A stretch of DNA of 35,898 bases from a bacterium (GCA_015485355.1 WFTQ01000059.1:1-35898), one strand, 5' to 3'. Positions 23,361-31,910 are shown, numbered from the stretch's first letter. Notes: generated by a model from the sequence alone, not told the origin. Made by a program: numbers and translations.

Positions 23361-24839
23361 TCAGGAGCGTTCTACGGATCCATTGCGAATCTCTTTTATC
23401 ACCTTTCCCCGGGCATCCCACAAACGTACCGAAAACGCAAAATGTCCCGGTAAGGAATGCGTCCCGCAGGCATGGCAGGGGTCATAGGCGCGAAAAGCCA
23501 TTTCCACCAGATTCAACACTTCTTCACTGACTTTTCCATCATGAATCAGATGTCGAGCCGCTTTGTCCACGCTCATGGCGATGCGGGCGGCATTATTCTG
23601 AGTAGCCACCAGCAGATTGGCTTTCTGGATCAGGCCCTTCGTATCGGTCCAGTAATGGTGGAACAGGGTGCCCCGGGGCGCCTCCACGACTCCGACTCCT
23701 TCTCCGGAAGAGGTTCGGGGAATCATCCGAATTCGTTGGGAGGTGATATCCGGGTCAGCGGCCAGTTCCAGGAAACGTTCGGCGGCGTACATGATCTCCA
23801 CTACCCGGGCCCAGTGCATGGCCAGGGTATGATGAACCGGTCGGGTTCCCAGCGCCTGGTACATCTCCTGGTAAGCGGCCTGGGCTTCTTCGGTGGCCAT
23901 GCCATCGGCCACATTCAGCCGGGCCAGCGGTGCCACCGCATAAATCCCGGAGGCTTCCCCATCCACAAACCCCTTCCATCCCACTTTTTTCAGATATAAA
24001 AATTTGATATAGGTCCAGGGCTCGACATGTTCGGCCAAATGCTGGAGATACTCCCTTGCCGGAAACCGAATATACTCCTTTCCCTGGGGATCCACCACTC
24101 GAATATCCCCATCGTAGAAATTAACCCGGTTTTGTGGATCCACCAGCCCCATGTAATAGGTTCGATGGGTGTAAGCATCGGAGGTAATGAATTCGACATA
24201 TTCGCGGTTTTTCAGGACGATTTCTCGAAACGTTTGGAGGGTAAAGCGGGCGAATTCCACCGCCTCCCGGGCCACCGTGATAAACCGCTGTTGCTGCGAT
24301 GGGTCCAATCCTCTGGTGACGCCGCCGGGCAAGGCCCACACCGGATGAATCACTTTTCCCGCTAAAAAGGTCATCAGTTCCCGCACCCGACGGCGCATGG
24401 CGATGAGCTTCTTTCCGGTGTCCAACCCCACGGTCTGAATCACCCCCACAACGTTGCGTTGCTCTTTCGGCGCACCCGGCCCCACAATGAAATCCGGCCC
24501 CCCAAGTATGTAGAAATGAAGCAAATGGTCCTCGAACATGAACATATTGTACAGCATTTCCCGGAGTTTTTTCGCCGCAACGGGAGGATCAACCTCGTAT
24601 ACATCGTCACACGCTTTTGCGGAGGCTATGTGATGGGCCGTGGGACACACCCCGCAAATGCGGGCGGTAATTTGAGGCATCATCTCCACCGGCTTTCCCC
24701 GACAAAACACTTCAAAACCTCGCAATTCCGGTATCGACAGGTAAGCCCGTTCCACCTCGCCCTTGTCATTCAAAAAAATCTCGATCTTACCATGGCCCTC
24801 CAGCCGAGTTATGGGATCGATTTCGATACGTTTGCCCAT
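23361..24839 (-). CDS. mvhA: NiFe hydrogenase large subunit, group 3c (MvhA-like)
   Basis: The 492-residue protein starts MGKRIEIDPITRLEGHGKIE, the classic hydrogenase large-subunit start. The two NiFe ligand motifs are ARICGVC (Cys62, Cys65) and DPCHACGTH (Cys455, Cys458). It would split H2 in the cytoplasm; there is no signal peptide. Beyond His461 lies a 31-residue extension, to be cut by the protease encoded next. ATG at 24839 is chosen, with GAGGAG 7 nt upstream; the frame is open upstream to 25238 but that stretch overlaps mvhG and is low in sense. The neighbours mvhG and mvhD and the hdr genes fix it as the F420-non-reducing, Hdr-linked type rather than a NAD-linked one. Confidence 0.95.
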   Translation of the reverse strand: MGKRIEIDPITRLEGHGKIEIFLNDKGEVERAYLSIPELRGFEVFCRGKPVEMMPQITARICGVCPTAHHIASAKACDDVYEVDPPVAAKKLREMLYNMFMFEDHLLHFYILGGPDFIVGPGAPKEQRNVVGVIQTVGLDTGKKLIAMRRRVRELMTFLAGKVIHPVWALPGGVTRGLDPSQQQRFITVAREAVEFARFTLQTFREIVLKNREYVEFITSDAYTHRTYYMGLVDPQNRVNFYDGDIRVVDPQGKEYIRFPAREYLQHLAEHVEPWTYIKFLYLKKVGWKGFVDGEASGIYAVAPLARLNVADGMATEEAQAAYQEMYQALGTRPVHHTLAMHWARVVEIMYAAERFLELAADPDITSQRIRMIPRTSSGEGVGVVEAPRGTLFHHYWTDTKGLIQKANLLVATQNNAARIAMSVDKAARHLIHDGKVSEEVLNLVEMAFRAYDPCHACGTHSLPGHFAFSVRLWDARGKVIKEIRNGSVERS

Positions 24840-24951
24840 GATTAGCTCCTCATCCCATTGTTTATCTCGGAAGTTTCGTGATCCTCCCTCCCTTTTGGGG
24901 ATGCTTCTCCATCCCGAGAAGCCTATCCCCAACCGGGAGTTTTCCCCTGCG

Positions 24952-25983
24952 TCACCTGGATTCGGCCTTTTCTCGGCGTGGCTCGGTACGGGCTGTGCGC
25001 CGCCCGTTTGACGGCAACACCTTTTGAAAGAGCAACGATTTGGGCAACGAATACATGTAGAAGGTGCCCAGGGGATCCGGAATGCCCTCATCCAGAATGC
25101 GTTCGATGTCGTGGGGATCGTCGGCATCGATAATCGAAGCCACAAAGGACAGGGCCGCGGCACCGAAGTCCCGAACCCCATCCAGCGGTCCGAAACACCC
25201 GGTGCAAGGCATGCGTCCCTTAATACACAGGGCTCCACAACCGCCGCGGGTCACCGGTCCCAGGCATATCAATCCTTGTACCAACAAGCAGGTGTGGGGA
25301 TCAATCTTATCCACCAGATGGGGTCGCCGAAACGCTTGGATTCGAATCCCTTCTTCGGGCTTGGTATCGTTCAACTCACATTCGTGGCACAGGGCGTGGG
25401 TGGCCGCCAGTACTGTTCCCGAGGGCGGCGGCTGATCGGACAACAGCTGCGCCAGCGCTCCCTTCACCACATTGGGGGGCGGGGCGCATCCGGGAATGTA
25501 ATAGTCCACCTCAACGACCTGATCCAGGGCGCGCACGTTTTCATAAAACCGCGGCAGATGGAAGCCATGCTCTTTCCAGGTTCTTTCCGGATCGGGGGGC
25601 ATGGGCTCCCTGGATTCCAGGGCGGGACCGTTACGGTAATAATAATCCAGGATTGCTTCTCTAGCCACCCCGTTCGCCAGACCGGGTATTCCCCCCATAT
25701 GGGAACAGGCCCCAAAGGCGACGATCACTCGGGATTTCCGCCGCAATAGTTTTACAATCTCTTCCTGCTCGGACAACCGTACGGCTCCATTGATAAAAGT
25801 GGCAAAAATTTCCCCGTCGTCCAGGCGCTCCACATCCTCGCGTTTAAAGTCCATGGCAACCGGCCAGAAAACGATATCGATCTGTTCCAGGGCGGTGAGT
25901 AAATCCTCGGCTAAATCGACCACGGCTTCTTCGCAGCCACCACAGGAGGCACACCAATAGAATCCCACTTTTTTCTTTTCCAT
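24952..25983 (-). CDS. mvhG: NiFe hydrogenase small subunit (MvhG-like)
   Basis: The 343-residue protein starts VGFYWCASCGGCEEAVVDL (Cys11, Cys14), the proximal-cluster motif of group 3 small subunits. GACSHMGGIPG, YYIPGCAPPPNVV and a later Cys-rich stretch (HTCLLVQGLICLGPVTRGGC and GRMPCTGCFGP) follow for the other Fe-S clusters. No Tat signal is present, as expected for a cytoplasmic group 3 enzyme. It carries electrons from MvhA to MvhD. The ATG follows mvhD by 2 bp and its ribosome site AGGAGGG lies inside the last mvhD codons. The C-terminal 30 residues are basic and poorly conserved-looking. Confidence 0.95.
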   Translation of the reverse strand: MEKKKVGFYWCASCGGCEEAVVDLAEDLLTALEQIDIVFWPVAMDFKREDVERLDDGEIFATFINGAVRLSEQEEIVKLLRRKSRVIVAFGACSHMGGIPGLANGVAREAILDYYYRNGPALESREPMPPDPERTWKEHGFHLPRFYENVRALDQVVEVDYYIPGCAPPPNVVKGALAQLLSDQPPPSGTVLAATHALCHECELNDTKPEEGIRIQAFRRPHLVDKIDPHTCLLVQGLICLGPVTRGGCGALCIKGRMPCTGCFGPLDGVRDFGAAALSFVASIIDADDPHDIERILDEGIPDPLGTFYMYSLPKSLLFQKVLPSNGRRTARTEPRREKAESR

Positions 25984-25985
25984 AT

Positions 25986-26468
25986 TTATCCCTCCTCCTT
26001 GGTATCGGTCGATGCGGCAACCGCTCCGGGCGCCTCTGTTCGGGCGGGACGAAAAATGGGGGTTTCCCGGGCAAAGGGGCCGATTGCCCGCAGGGTTTCG
26101 GTAAAATCGTCCACCACACGGCGCAGCTTATCCGCCTCCGAGGCCGAAATCCATTCCAGTCGCAATCGGCGTTTATCGACTCCAAACTGTTCCAACAAGC
26201 GTTTCAGCAACAAACAGCGGCGTAAGGTTTTAAAATTCCCCTCGATGTAGTGACAATCTCCCGGATGGCATCCGCCGATCAAGACCCCATCGGCACCGTT
26301 TCGAAAAGCCCAGAGAACATGCTCCGGATGAATCCGTCCGGAACACATGACCCGCACAATCCGCAAATTGGCGGCATAGGGTGTTCGGGAAACCCCCGCC
26401 AGATCGGCGGCCAAATACGTGCACCAGTTACAGAACAGGCCGATGATTTTGGGTTCGAAGTCACTCAT
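25986..26468 (-). CDS. mvhD: MvhD/FlpD-like 2Fe-2S electron transfer subunit
   Basis: The 160-residue protein has the five-Cys pattern of MvhD: CNWC (Cys13, Cys16), VMCSGR (Cys42) and GGCHPGDCHY (Cys67, Cys72). It links the hydrogenase to HdrA and carries a 2Fe-2S cluster. GVSRTPYAANLRIVRVMCSG and the C-terminal IRRxL-like helix match the family of about 140 residues; the last 20 residues are an Ala/Thr-rich tail. GAGGGGAGAAAGAGC precedes the ATG. It lies 34 bp after hdrA and 2 bp before mvhG. Confidence 0.93.
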   Translation of the reverse strand: MSDFEPKIIGLFCNWCTYLAADLAGVSRTPYAANLRIVRVMCSGRIHPEHVLWAFRNGADGVLIGGCHPGDCHYIEGNFKTLRRCLLLKRLLEQFGVDKRRLRLEWISASEADKLRRVVDDFTETLRAIGPFARETPIFRPARTEAPGAVAASTDTKEEG

Positions 26469-26502
26469 GCTCTTTCTCCCCTCATGTTTCTCGGGAAATG
26501 AG

Positions 26503-28509
26503 TTAATCCACCATTAACAAGCCTTCGATTTCCGCCAGGATCTGTTCATCTTTAAACAGTTGTTGAGAAATGGCCCGGGAAGGACAGGCACCCACACAAA
26601 CGCCGCACCCTTTGCACAAGGCTTCATTGATCCGGGCCACGTTTTCTTCTGCATGGAAGGCGATAGCGGAAAAGGGACAGAGGGCGATGCAGACGTGACA
26701 CCCGGAACATCTCCGGGCATCGATAACGGCGATGTTGGGTTCCAGCTCGATGACACCGCGGTCGACCAGGGATAATACCTCTCCGGCTGCGGCCCCGGCC
26801 TGAGCCACCGCATCGGGAATGTCCTTGGGTCCCTGGCAGGCGCCTGCAATGTACACCCCGTCGGTGTAGGTGGACACAGGAGCCAGCTTGGGATGCCTTT
26901 CCAGAAACCAGCCTTCGGCGGAACAGGAAATATGAAACAACCGGCGCAGTTCTTCGGCATCGGAACGGGGCTCTAAACCCACCGATAGAATCACCATATC
27001 CACCGGAATGCGTCGCACGACCCCGATTAACGAATCCTCCACCCGAATAACCAGTTTTCCGGCCTCCTCTGGATTGATGGTCCAATCGGTGACTTCCGCC
27101 ACCTTCCCTCGAATAAAATGCACCCCTTCGTGTAACAGTTTTTCGTAAAACTCTTCGTACCCTTTGCCGGGGGTGCGCATATCGATGTAACAGTTGTACA
27201 CTTCGGCTCCGGTTCGTTCCCGTACCAGATGGGCCAGCTTGAGCGAATACATGCAACAGACCCGGGAGCACCAGGGGTTATAATTGCGGTCCCGGGAGCC
27301 CACACAATGGATGATGGCCACCGATTGCGGTTTGCGCCCATCCCGCAGTACAATGGCTCCCCCGGTTGGACCGGATGCGTTCACCAATCGTTCGACCTCC
27401 AGGGAGGTATAAACATTGGGATAACGCCCGTAGCCGTATTCCGGAATACGCGAGGGATCGAAAATTTGAAATCCTGTGGCGATGATGACAGCCCCCACCT
27501 GAATCTCCAGGATTTCCTCTTTCTGGGTGAAATCGATCGCATCCCGTCCCACGATTTCCCGGCAAGCCTTCTGGCACTTTTTCGGACAACGGCCCGATTT
27601 GAACTCGATGCAGGTTTCAGGATCAATCACCGCTACCAAAGGCACCGCCTGCGGAAAAGGAATGTAAATGGGCTTTCTTAAACCAATGCCCTCGTCAAAT
27701 TCGGAGGGATGTTTGGGCGTTTTGTACACGCAATGCTCGATGCACACGTAACAGCCGATACAGCGATCTTCGATCACATACCGAGGCTTCTTTTTCACTT
27801 TTACCCTGAAATTGCCCACATAACCATCCACTTCCAGCACTTCCGCATAGGTCATAAGGTGAATGTTGGGGTGATCTTTTACCGTTGTCATCTTAGGCGT
27901 CAAGATACAAGAAGCACAATCCAGGGTAGGAAACGTTTTATCGAATTTAGCCATGTGCCCACCGATAGAGGATTCCCGTTCGATCAAATAGACCGTTTTT
28001 CCGGCATCCGCCAGCGTCAGGGCGGCGGTGATCCCGGCGATGCCTCCACCGACGATCAGTACATCCGGATGCACCGGTACGTGCTTGGACTCCAACGGTT
28101 CGTGAAATTGAATCCGGTAAACCGCCGCTTCCACAATCGCTTTAGCCTTTTCGGTGGCCTTTTCCGGATCCTGCGTGACCCAGGAAACGTGTTCCCGAAT
28201 GTTGGCCATGTGAAAGAGAAACGGATTCCGCCCCCCTTCTAAGGTCGCTTTACGAAAGGTGTGCTCGTGTAAATGGGGGGAACAGGAAGCGACCACCACC
28301 CGATTGATATTCAATTTCTGAATGTCTTCCTTGATCAGCATTTGTCCGGGATCGGAACACATGTACTTATATTCTCGGGCCACCACCACATTGGGTAAGG
28401 TTCGGGCAAAGGCCACCACCTCGGGCACATTCACTTGACCGCCGATGTTGGTTCCACAATGACAAACATACACGCCAATCCGCGGAATGTCTCCATTTTT
28501 GCTGGCCAT
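26503..28509 (-). CDS. hdrA: HdrA, FAD and Fe-S bifurcating subunit
   Basis: The 668-residue protein has the HdrA architecture. The N-terminal domain has Cys16, Cys18, Cys51 and Cys76. The FAD domain has VGGGIAG (153-159) and CASCILTPKM (Cys198, Cys201). An inserted ferredoxin has CIGCYVCIEHC (250-260). Two C-terminal 4Fe-4S motifs are CSGCHVCIALC (601-611) and CKGCGVCVGAC (632-642). In methanogens HdrA is where electrons from MvhD split between ferredoxin and the HdrBC disulfide site. AAGGAGG lies 6-7 nt before the ATG. Cys is used throughout; no in-frame TGA suggests selenocysteine. It sits 11 bp after hdrB. Confidence 0.95.
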   Translation of the reverse strand: MASKNGDIPRIGVYVCHCGTNIGGQVNVPEVVAFARTLPNVVVAREYKYMCSDPGQMLIKEDIQKLNINRVVVASCSPHLHEHTFRKATLEGGRNPFLFHMANIREHVSWVTQDPEKATEKAKAIVEAAVYRIQFHEPLESKHVPVHPDVLIVGGGIAGITAALTLADAGKTVYLIERESSIGGHMAKFDKTFPTLDCASCILTPKMTTVKDHPNIHLMTYAEVLEVDGYVGNFRVKVKKKPRYVIEDRCIGCYVCIEHCVYKTPKHPSEFDEGIGLRKPIYIPFPQAVPLVAVIDPETCIEFKSGRCPKKCQKACREIVGRDAIDFTQKEEILEIQVGAVIIATGFQIFDPSRIPEYGYGRYPNVYTSLEVERLVNASGPTGGAIVLRDGRKPQSVAIIHCVGSRDRNYNPWCSRVCCMYSLKLAHLVRERTGAEVYNCYIDMRTPGKGYEEFYEKLLHEGVHFIRGKVAEVTDWTINPEEAGKLVIRVEDSLIGVVRRIPVDMVILSVGLEPRSDAEELRRLFHISCSAEGWFLERHPKLAPVSTYTDGVYIAGACQGPKDIPDAVAQAGAAAGEVLSLVDRGVIELEPNIAVIDARRCSGCHVCIALCPFSAIAFHAEENVARINEALCKGCGVCVGACPSRAISQQLFKDEQILAEIEGLLMVD

Positions 28510-28520
28510 ATTTGCCTCCT

Positions 28521-29390
28521 TTATCTGACCATTTCAAAAACTTCCTGAACCGGAATAATGTGTTGCTCCAACCCTAAATGGGTATGTTGAGCACCCAGCG
28601 CATACCCCAAAAGTTGCGTAACATACATGACGGGAATGGCGAACGATTCGCTGTACATTTTCTGAACTTTCTCCTGATAGGCATCCAGGTTAAACTGGCA
28701 GAGGGGACATACCGTGGCAATGGCGTGGGAGCCCCGTTTTTTGGCCTCCTTGAGCAGAATGTAGACCAACCGCATGCCCACTTCTTCCAGGGTTCCGGTC
28801 AGGGAACCGCCACAACATTTGGTTTTCAGGGGATGATCGATGACCTCGCAACCCAGGGCTTCCAGCAACACATCCATGGAAGTCGGGTAAGTGGCATGGT
28901 CGAATCCATTTTTGGGTCGCACAATCAAACACCCGTAGTAGGGGAACACGCGCACGCCGTTCAGGGGGCGACGAACGCGCTTGCGGATTTCGTCGACTCC
29001 CACATCGGTGATCAGGACGTCTAGAGGGTGGCGGATGCGCACCGAATCCCCCCGATAGGTGAGTCCCGCTTGTTTCAAGGCCGTCAAAATCGATTCTCGT
29101 ATGTGAGCGTATTCTTTGATGTACTTCTGCGTTTTCCGAAGGACCATATAGCAGGCGCTACAAGGTGCAATAATATCCCGCCCGTTTTCCTCGGCGATGG
29201 CCAGATTGCGCGCCGCCATGGCCAAGGCCACTTTTTCGTCGATGGACATGTAGGAGGTGGCACCGCAACAATTCCAATCGGGTAACTCTTGCATCGGTAT
29301 GTCCAGAGCGGCGAAAACCGCCAGGAGGCTCTTCTCGTAGGAGGCGCCGGTGCCTTTCAGAGAACAGCCTGGATAATAAAAATACGCCAT
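28521..29390 (-). CDS. hdrB: HdrB, disulfide-reducing subunit
   Basis: The 289-residue protein has two full CCG domains: Cys9-x31-CC(41,42)-x34-C77xxC80 and Cys153-x38-CC(192,193)-x34-C228xxC231. In methanogen HdrB these bind two unusual noncubane 4Fe-4S clusters that cleave the CoM-S-S-CoB disulfide. All ten cysteines are kept, so the catalytic site looks intact. The acceptor in this bacterium is unknown; no coenzyme M/B genes are visible. The ATG is immediately next to the hdrC stop codon (TAA then ATG), and its ribosome site GGGGAGG lies within the end of hdrC. Confidence 0.95.
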   Translation of the reverse strand: MAYFYYPGCSLKGTGASYEKSLLAVFAALDIPMQELPDWNCCGATSYMSIDEKVALAMAARNLAIAEENGRDIIAPCSACYMVLRKTQKYIKEYAHIRESILTALKQAGLTYRGDSVRIRHPLDVLITDVGVDEIRKRVRRPLNGVRVFPYYGCLIVRPKNGFDHATYPTSMDVLLEALGCEVIDHPLKTKCCGGSLTGTLEEVGMRLVYILLKEAKKRGSHAIATVCPLCQFNLDAYQEKVQKMYSESFAIPVMYVTQLLGYALGAQHTHLGLEQHIIPVQEVFEMVR

Positions 29391-29969
29391 TTATACCTCC
29401 CCATTTAAATTGGAAAGAATGGTTTTCAGTTGCCGGGTATGGCGAATGCGTTCCCGGCGCAAAGGCAGTCGGCGACGGATCAACAGGCGCCAGCCCAAGG
29501 GGAACATCTTAACCAATCGCAACAGGGCCACTTTGCGCCAGACCCGAAAGACGACCCAGAATTCCGCATTGCGTCCATGGGCCTTGACGTAAGTAAAAAA
29601 GGACTTCGCCAGTTCCGGGATGGGAAAATTCCTGGGATATTTTTTCTCTTCAATCGCGTGGCGTTTCAGGGCATACATGATTTCGGTAATGTTCACGTTT
29701 TGGGGGCAATAGGCCTCGCAGGCATAACAGGAAGCACACAGCCATAGGGTCCGGGAGGAAAGGACTTCTTCACGAAAACCCTCGCGCGTCATGGCAATAA
29801 TTTTCCGGGGCGTGTAGTCCATATAAATGGAGATGGGACAGGCGGCCGAGCACAAACCGCACTGGATACAGCTCCAGATGTTTTCGCACCCCTGGGTGGC
29901 CATGATTTTTTCCCGGAAGGCGTGATCGAGGTCGGATTCGTACTTAATGGTACGCGGGATGGGAATCAT
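29391..29969 (-). CDS. hdrC: HdrC, iron-sulfur subunit
   Basis: The 192-residue protein has two 4Fe-4S motifs: CIQCGLCSAAC (Cys34, 37, 40, 44) and CASCYACEAYC (Cys78, 81, 84, 88), each followed by Pro. It passes electrons from HdrA to HdrB. The C-terminal 60 residues are basic and helical, without a membrane span, so the complex is likely soluble. GGGGAGGG lies just before ATG 29969. It is first in the operon, about 305 nt downstream of the predicted transcription start. Confidence 0.95.
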   Translation of the reverse strand: MIPIPRTIKYESDLDHAFREKIMATQGCENIWSCIQCGLCSAACPISIYMDYTPRKIIAMTREGFREEVLSSRTLWLCASCYACEAYCPQNVNITEIMYALKRHAIEEKKYPRNFPIPELAKSFFTYVKAHGRNAEFWVVFRVWRKVALLRLVKMFPLGWRLLIRRRLPLRRERIRHTRQLKTILSNLNGEV

Positions 29970-30407
29970 GGTACCCTCCCCATTTGTTATTCATTTCACT
30001 TGTCGACGAAGCCGTTCACCCCTCCCACCAATGGGAGTTCAACCCGGGCTTCCATTCATCAGGAATGCCGCCGGTGCCGTATCGGTTTCGGATTCCGCCA
30101 CCGCCTGGAGGCGCCTTTTCAGACGAGCCTATTTCCCGGCCAGCGGGCAATGCAGAAAGGTCGAAAATCGTTCAGCGAATCTGGAGTCGAATTCCGGTTC
30201 CCTGCACCTGACTGTATTTATAGTCGGCGTCCATTCACCGTCCTTGAGACTTTGATAAATATTTCACAATACCCATCCTTAAAATAGGTTCAAGCGGCTT
30301 AAAAGTCAATACCCAAATGCCATTTTTCCGAGGATCCGAAACGGATACGGTTGCTGATTTTTCCCGATACAATGCCGTCCGGAAAAGCGAGTGCCGGTAT
30401 GGCAGGG
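29970..30407. other. long hdr-mvh leader and gap after the patatin gene
   Basis: On the minus strand a promoter at 30281-30309 leaves a leader of about 305 nt before hdrC. It contains a CTCCCA-CCAA-TGGGAG hairpin (30022-30037) about 53-68 nt before the start, and other GC-rich complementarity. No open frame is convincing. It does not match a riboswitch I recognise. Confidence 0.45.
30281..30309 (-). promoter_or_regulatory. sigma70-like promoter of the hdr-mvh operon
   Basis: TTGACT (30304-30309) and TATTTT (30281-30286) on the minus strand are 17 bp apart, about 100 bp past the patatin gene end. It is the best match in the gap. Confidence 0.55.
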
Positions 30408-31331
30408 TTATTTTCGAAGAAAACCTTTGAAAAATTTGCTCACGGTCCGCCATCGTCGCATCCAGGGCGATGCGCCGAGCATTCGTTCAATAGCGGGCAA
30501 CATGCTTTCGGCGGCATCGACTCCCTTTTGAATCAACTCCTCCATGCGATCGAAATCGGCCCAGACCACATGGCCGACATGGGGACGAATAATGACATCC
30601 GCTGCATGCAACCGCTGGCGGGTTAACAGGTGAGAAGCAATTTCATCCACCCGATAGAGAATGTTCAACGCATTATCCAGTTTGCCGATGCGATGAATAT
30701 CTTTGGAAACATCCACGGCGATTACGCCGTCGGCACCCAGATTGCGCACTTCCAGGGCGGGCACGGTGTTGGTGCTGCTGCCATCCACCAGCAAACGTTG
30801 ATCCTTTTTCAGGGGCGGAAACACACCGGGGATGGCGGAGCTGGCCCGGACGGCATCCCGCAGGGGACCTTTCTGGATCAACACCTCTTCGGCGGCGATC
30901 AAGTCCGTGGCTACAGCGGCGAATCGAATGGGAAAGCCCTCGATGCGGGCTGTGCTGATGAAACGGAACAGCTCGTCGACCAGCTCGGGATCAAAAAAAT
31001 AGGGCCGATTAAAGACCTTGATCAAGGAAAAATGAAATTTCAAATAGTTGAAAATGTCTTCGATTCCCGCATCCTTCGGCAGACGCAACCCTTCTTCACT
31101 CATGAAATCCAATCCCATCTTCTCCACCGCCTCGCTCTTCAGCATGCGGGCGGCAACCTCCTTCACGGCCGCAATGCTACGGGTCTGGGCATATACCCCT
31201 CCAATCAGCGCACCAATGCTGCAGCCCACAATAATATGAATCGGAATCCGTTCCCTCTCTAACACTTGAAGCACCCCGATATGGGCCAATCCCCTGGCAG
31301 CGCCGCCTCCCAGCGCCAAACCGATTTTCAT
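30408..31331 (-). CDS. patatin-like phospholipase
   Basis: The 307-residue protein starts MKIGLALGGGAARGLAHIGV: GGGAARG is the oxyanion hole, GCSIG holds the nucleophile Ser38, and VDGSS holds Asp183 of the Ser-Asp dyad. It belongs to the bacterial RssA/YchK-type patatin group of about 300 residues, lipid acyl hydrolases. There is no signal peptide. The C-terminal 50 residues are helical and basic (MRRWRTVSKFFKGFLRK), possibly for membrane contact. ATG at 31331 is preferred because GGGGA lies about 9 nt upstream and family members start MKIGLALGGG; ATG at 31340 is possible. Confidence 0.9.
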   Translation of the reverse strand: MKIGLALGGGAARGLAHIGVLQVLERERIPIHIIVGCSIGALIGGVYAQTRSIAAVKEVAARMLKSEAVEKMGLDFMSEEGLRLPKDAGIEDIFNYLKFHFSLIKVFNRPYFFDPELVDELFRFISTARIEGFPIRFAAVATDLIAAEEVLIQKGPLRDAVRASSAIPGVFPPLKKDQRLLVDGSSTNTVPALEVRNLGADGVIAVDVSKDIHRIGKLDNALNILYRVDEIASHLLTRQRLHAADVIIRPHVGHVVWADFDRMEELIQKGVDAAESMLPAIERMLGASPWMRRWRTVSKFFKGFLRK

Positions 31332-31452
31332 GCCCGGCATTCCCCGTGTTTGCCTTACGGAAACAATTTACCCCGCCGGTTCAGGATATCCAATGCCTTT
31401 CCCGAAACGTTTTCAGATATTTCACTTTTCTTTCAAATGCCGGTTTTGTAAT

Positions 31453-31482
31453 TTGAGTTTTGCAGAAAAAACCGACCATAAT
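31453..31482 (+). promoter_or_regulatory. sigma70-like promoter for the YtxJ-like gene
   Basis: TTGAGT (31453-31458) and CATAAT (31477-31482) are 18 bp apart. The -10 sits mostly in the loop of the ACCGACC/GGTCGGT dyad. The transcription start would be about 70 nt before the ATG at 31557. Confidence 0.45.
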
Positions 31483-31490
31483 CGGTCGGT
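31465..31490 (-). terminator. inverted repeat and T-run: minus-strand terminator or operator
   Basis: ACCGACC (31471-31477) and GGTCGGT (31484-31490) form a perfect 7-bp stem with a 6-nt loop. Read on the minus strand the stem is followed by six Ts, a good intrinsic-terminator shape. It would block antisense reading from the right before the patatin gene. The same dyad covers the -10 of the plus-strand promoter. Confidence 0.55.
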
Positions 31491-31556
31491 CGCTCCAGGG
31501 CATCCGGGTGCTCCGATGTTCAAAGCGGCATCCCATCGAAGCCGGGGAGAGGGTGG

Positions 31557-31910
31557 ATGAGGAGCTGGAAACCGTGTCAACAAAGGGAACATATTGAACG
31601 CATTTACGCCGACAGCCGCCGACAACCCACGTTCCTTTTTAAATTTTCCCCCCACTGCCCCCTTTCGGCCTACATGTGGGAGGTTTTCCAGGAATTCCTG
31701 AAAGCCCACTCGGTATATCCCTGCTGGAGGGTCGACGTGATTCAGCACCGAGAGGTTTCCCAGGAAATCGCTCGTCGGACCGGTATTCGTCACGAATCGC
31801 CTCAGGTGCTTCTGTTTTACCGGGATCGGGTCGTTTGGCACGGATCCCACTGGGAAATCGACGAGGAAGCCATCCGGGAGGCTTTACATTCTCTTTCCGA
31901 ATCCCCTTGA
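31557..31910 (+). CDS. ytxJ: YtxJ/BrxC-like monothiol bacilliredoxin
   Basis: The 117-residue protein has a thioredoxin-like fold. FLFKFSPHCPLSAYMWEVF (about 26-44) holds a single active Cys34 in HCPLS, compared with TCPIS in YtxJ of Bacillus. VDVIQHREVSQEIARRTGI and the cis-Pro SPQVLLF follow in the usual order. YtxJ family proteins reduce mixed disulfides of proteins with bacillithiol. That suggests this organism may use bacillithiol or a related thiol, but no bsh gene is in the window to confirm it. GAGAGGGTGG lies close upstream of the ATG. Confidence 0.8.
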   Translation: MRSWKPCQQREHIERIYADSRRQPTFLFKFSPHCPLSAYMWEVFQEFLKAHSVYPCWRVDVIQHREVSQEIARRTGIRHESPQVLLFYRDRVVWHGSHWEIDEEAIREALHSLSESP

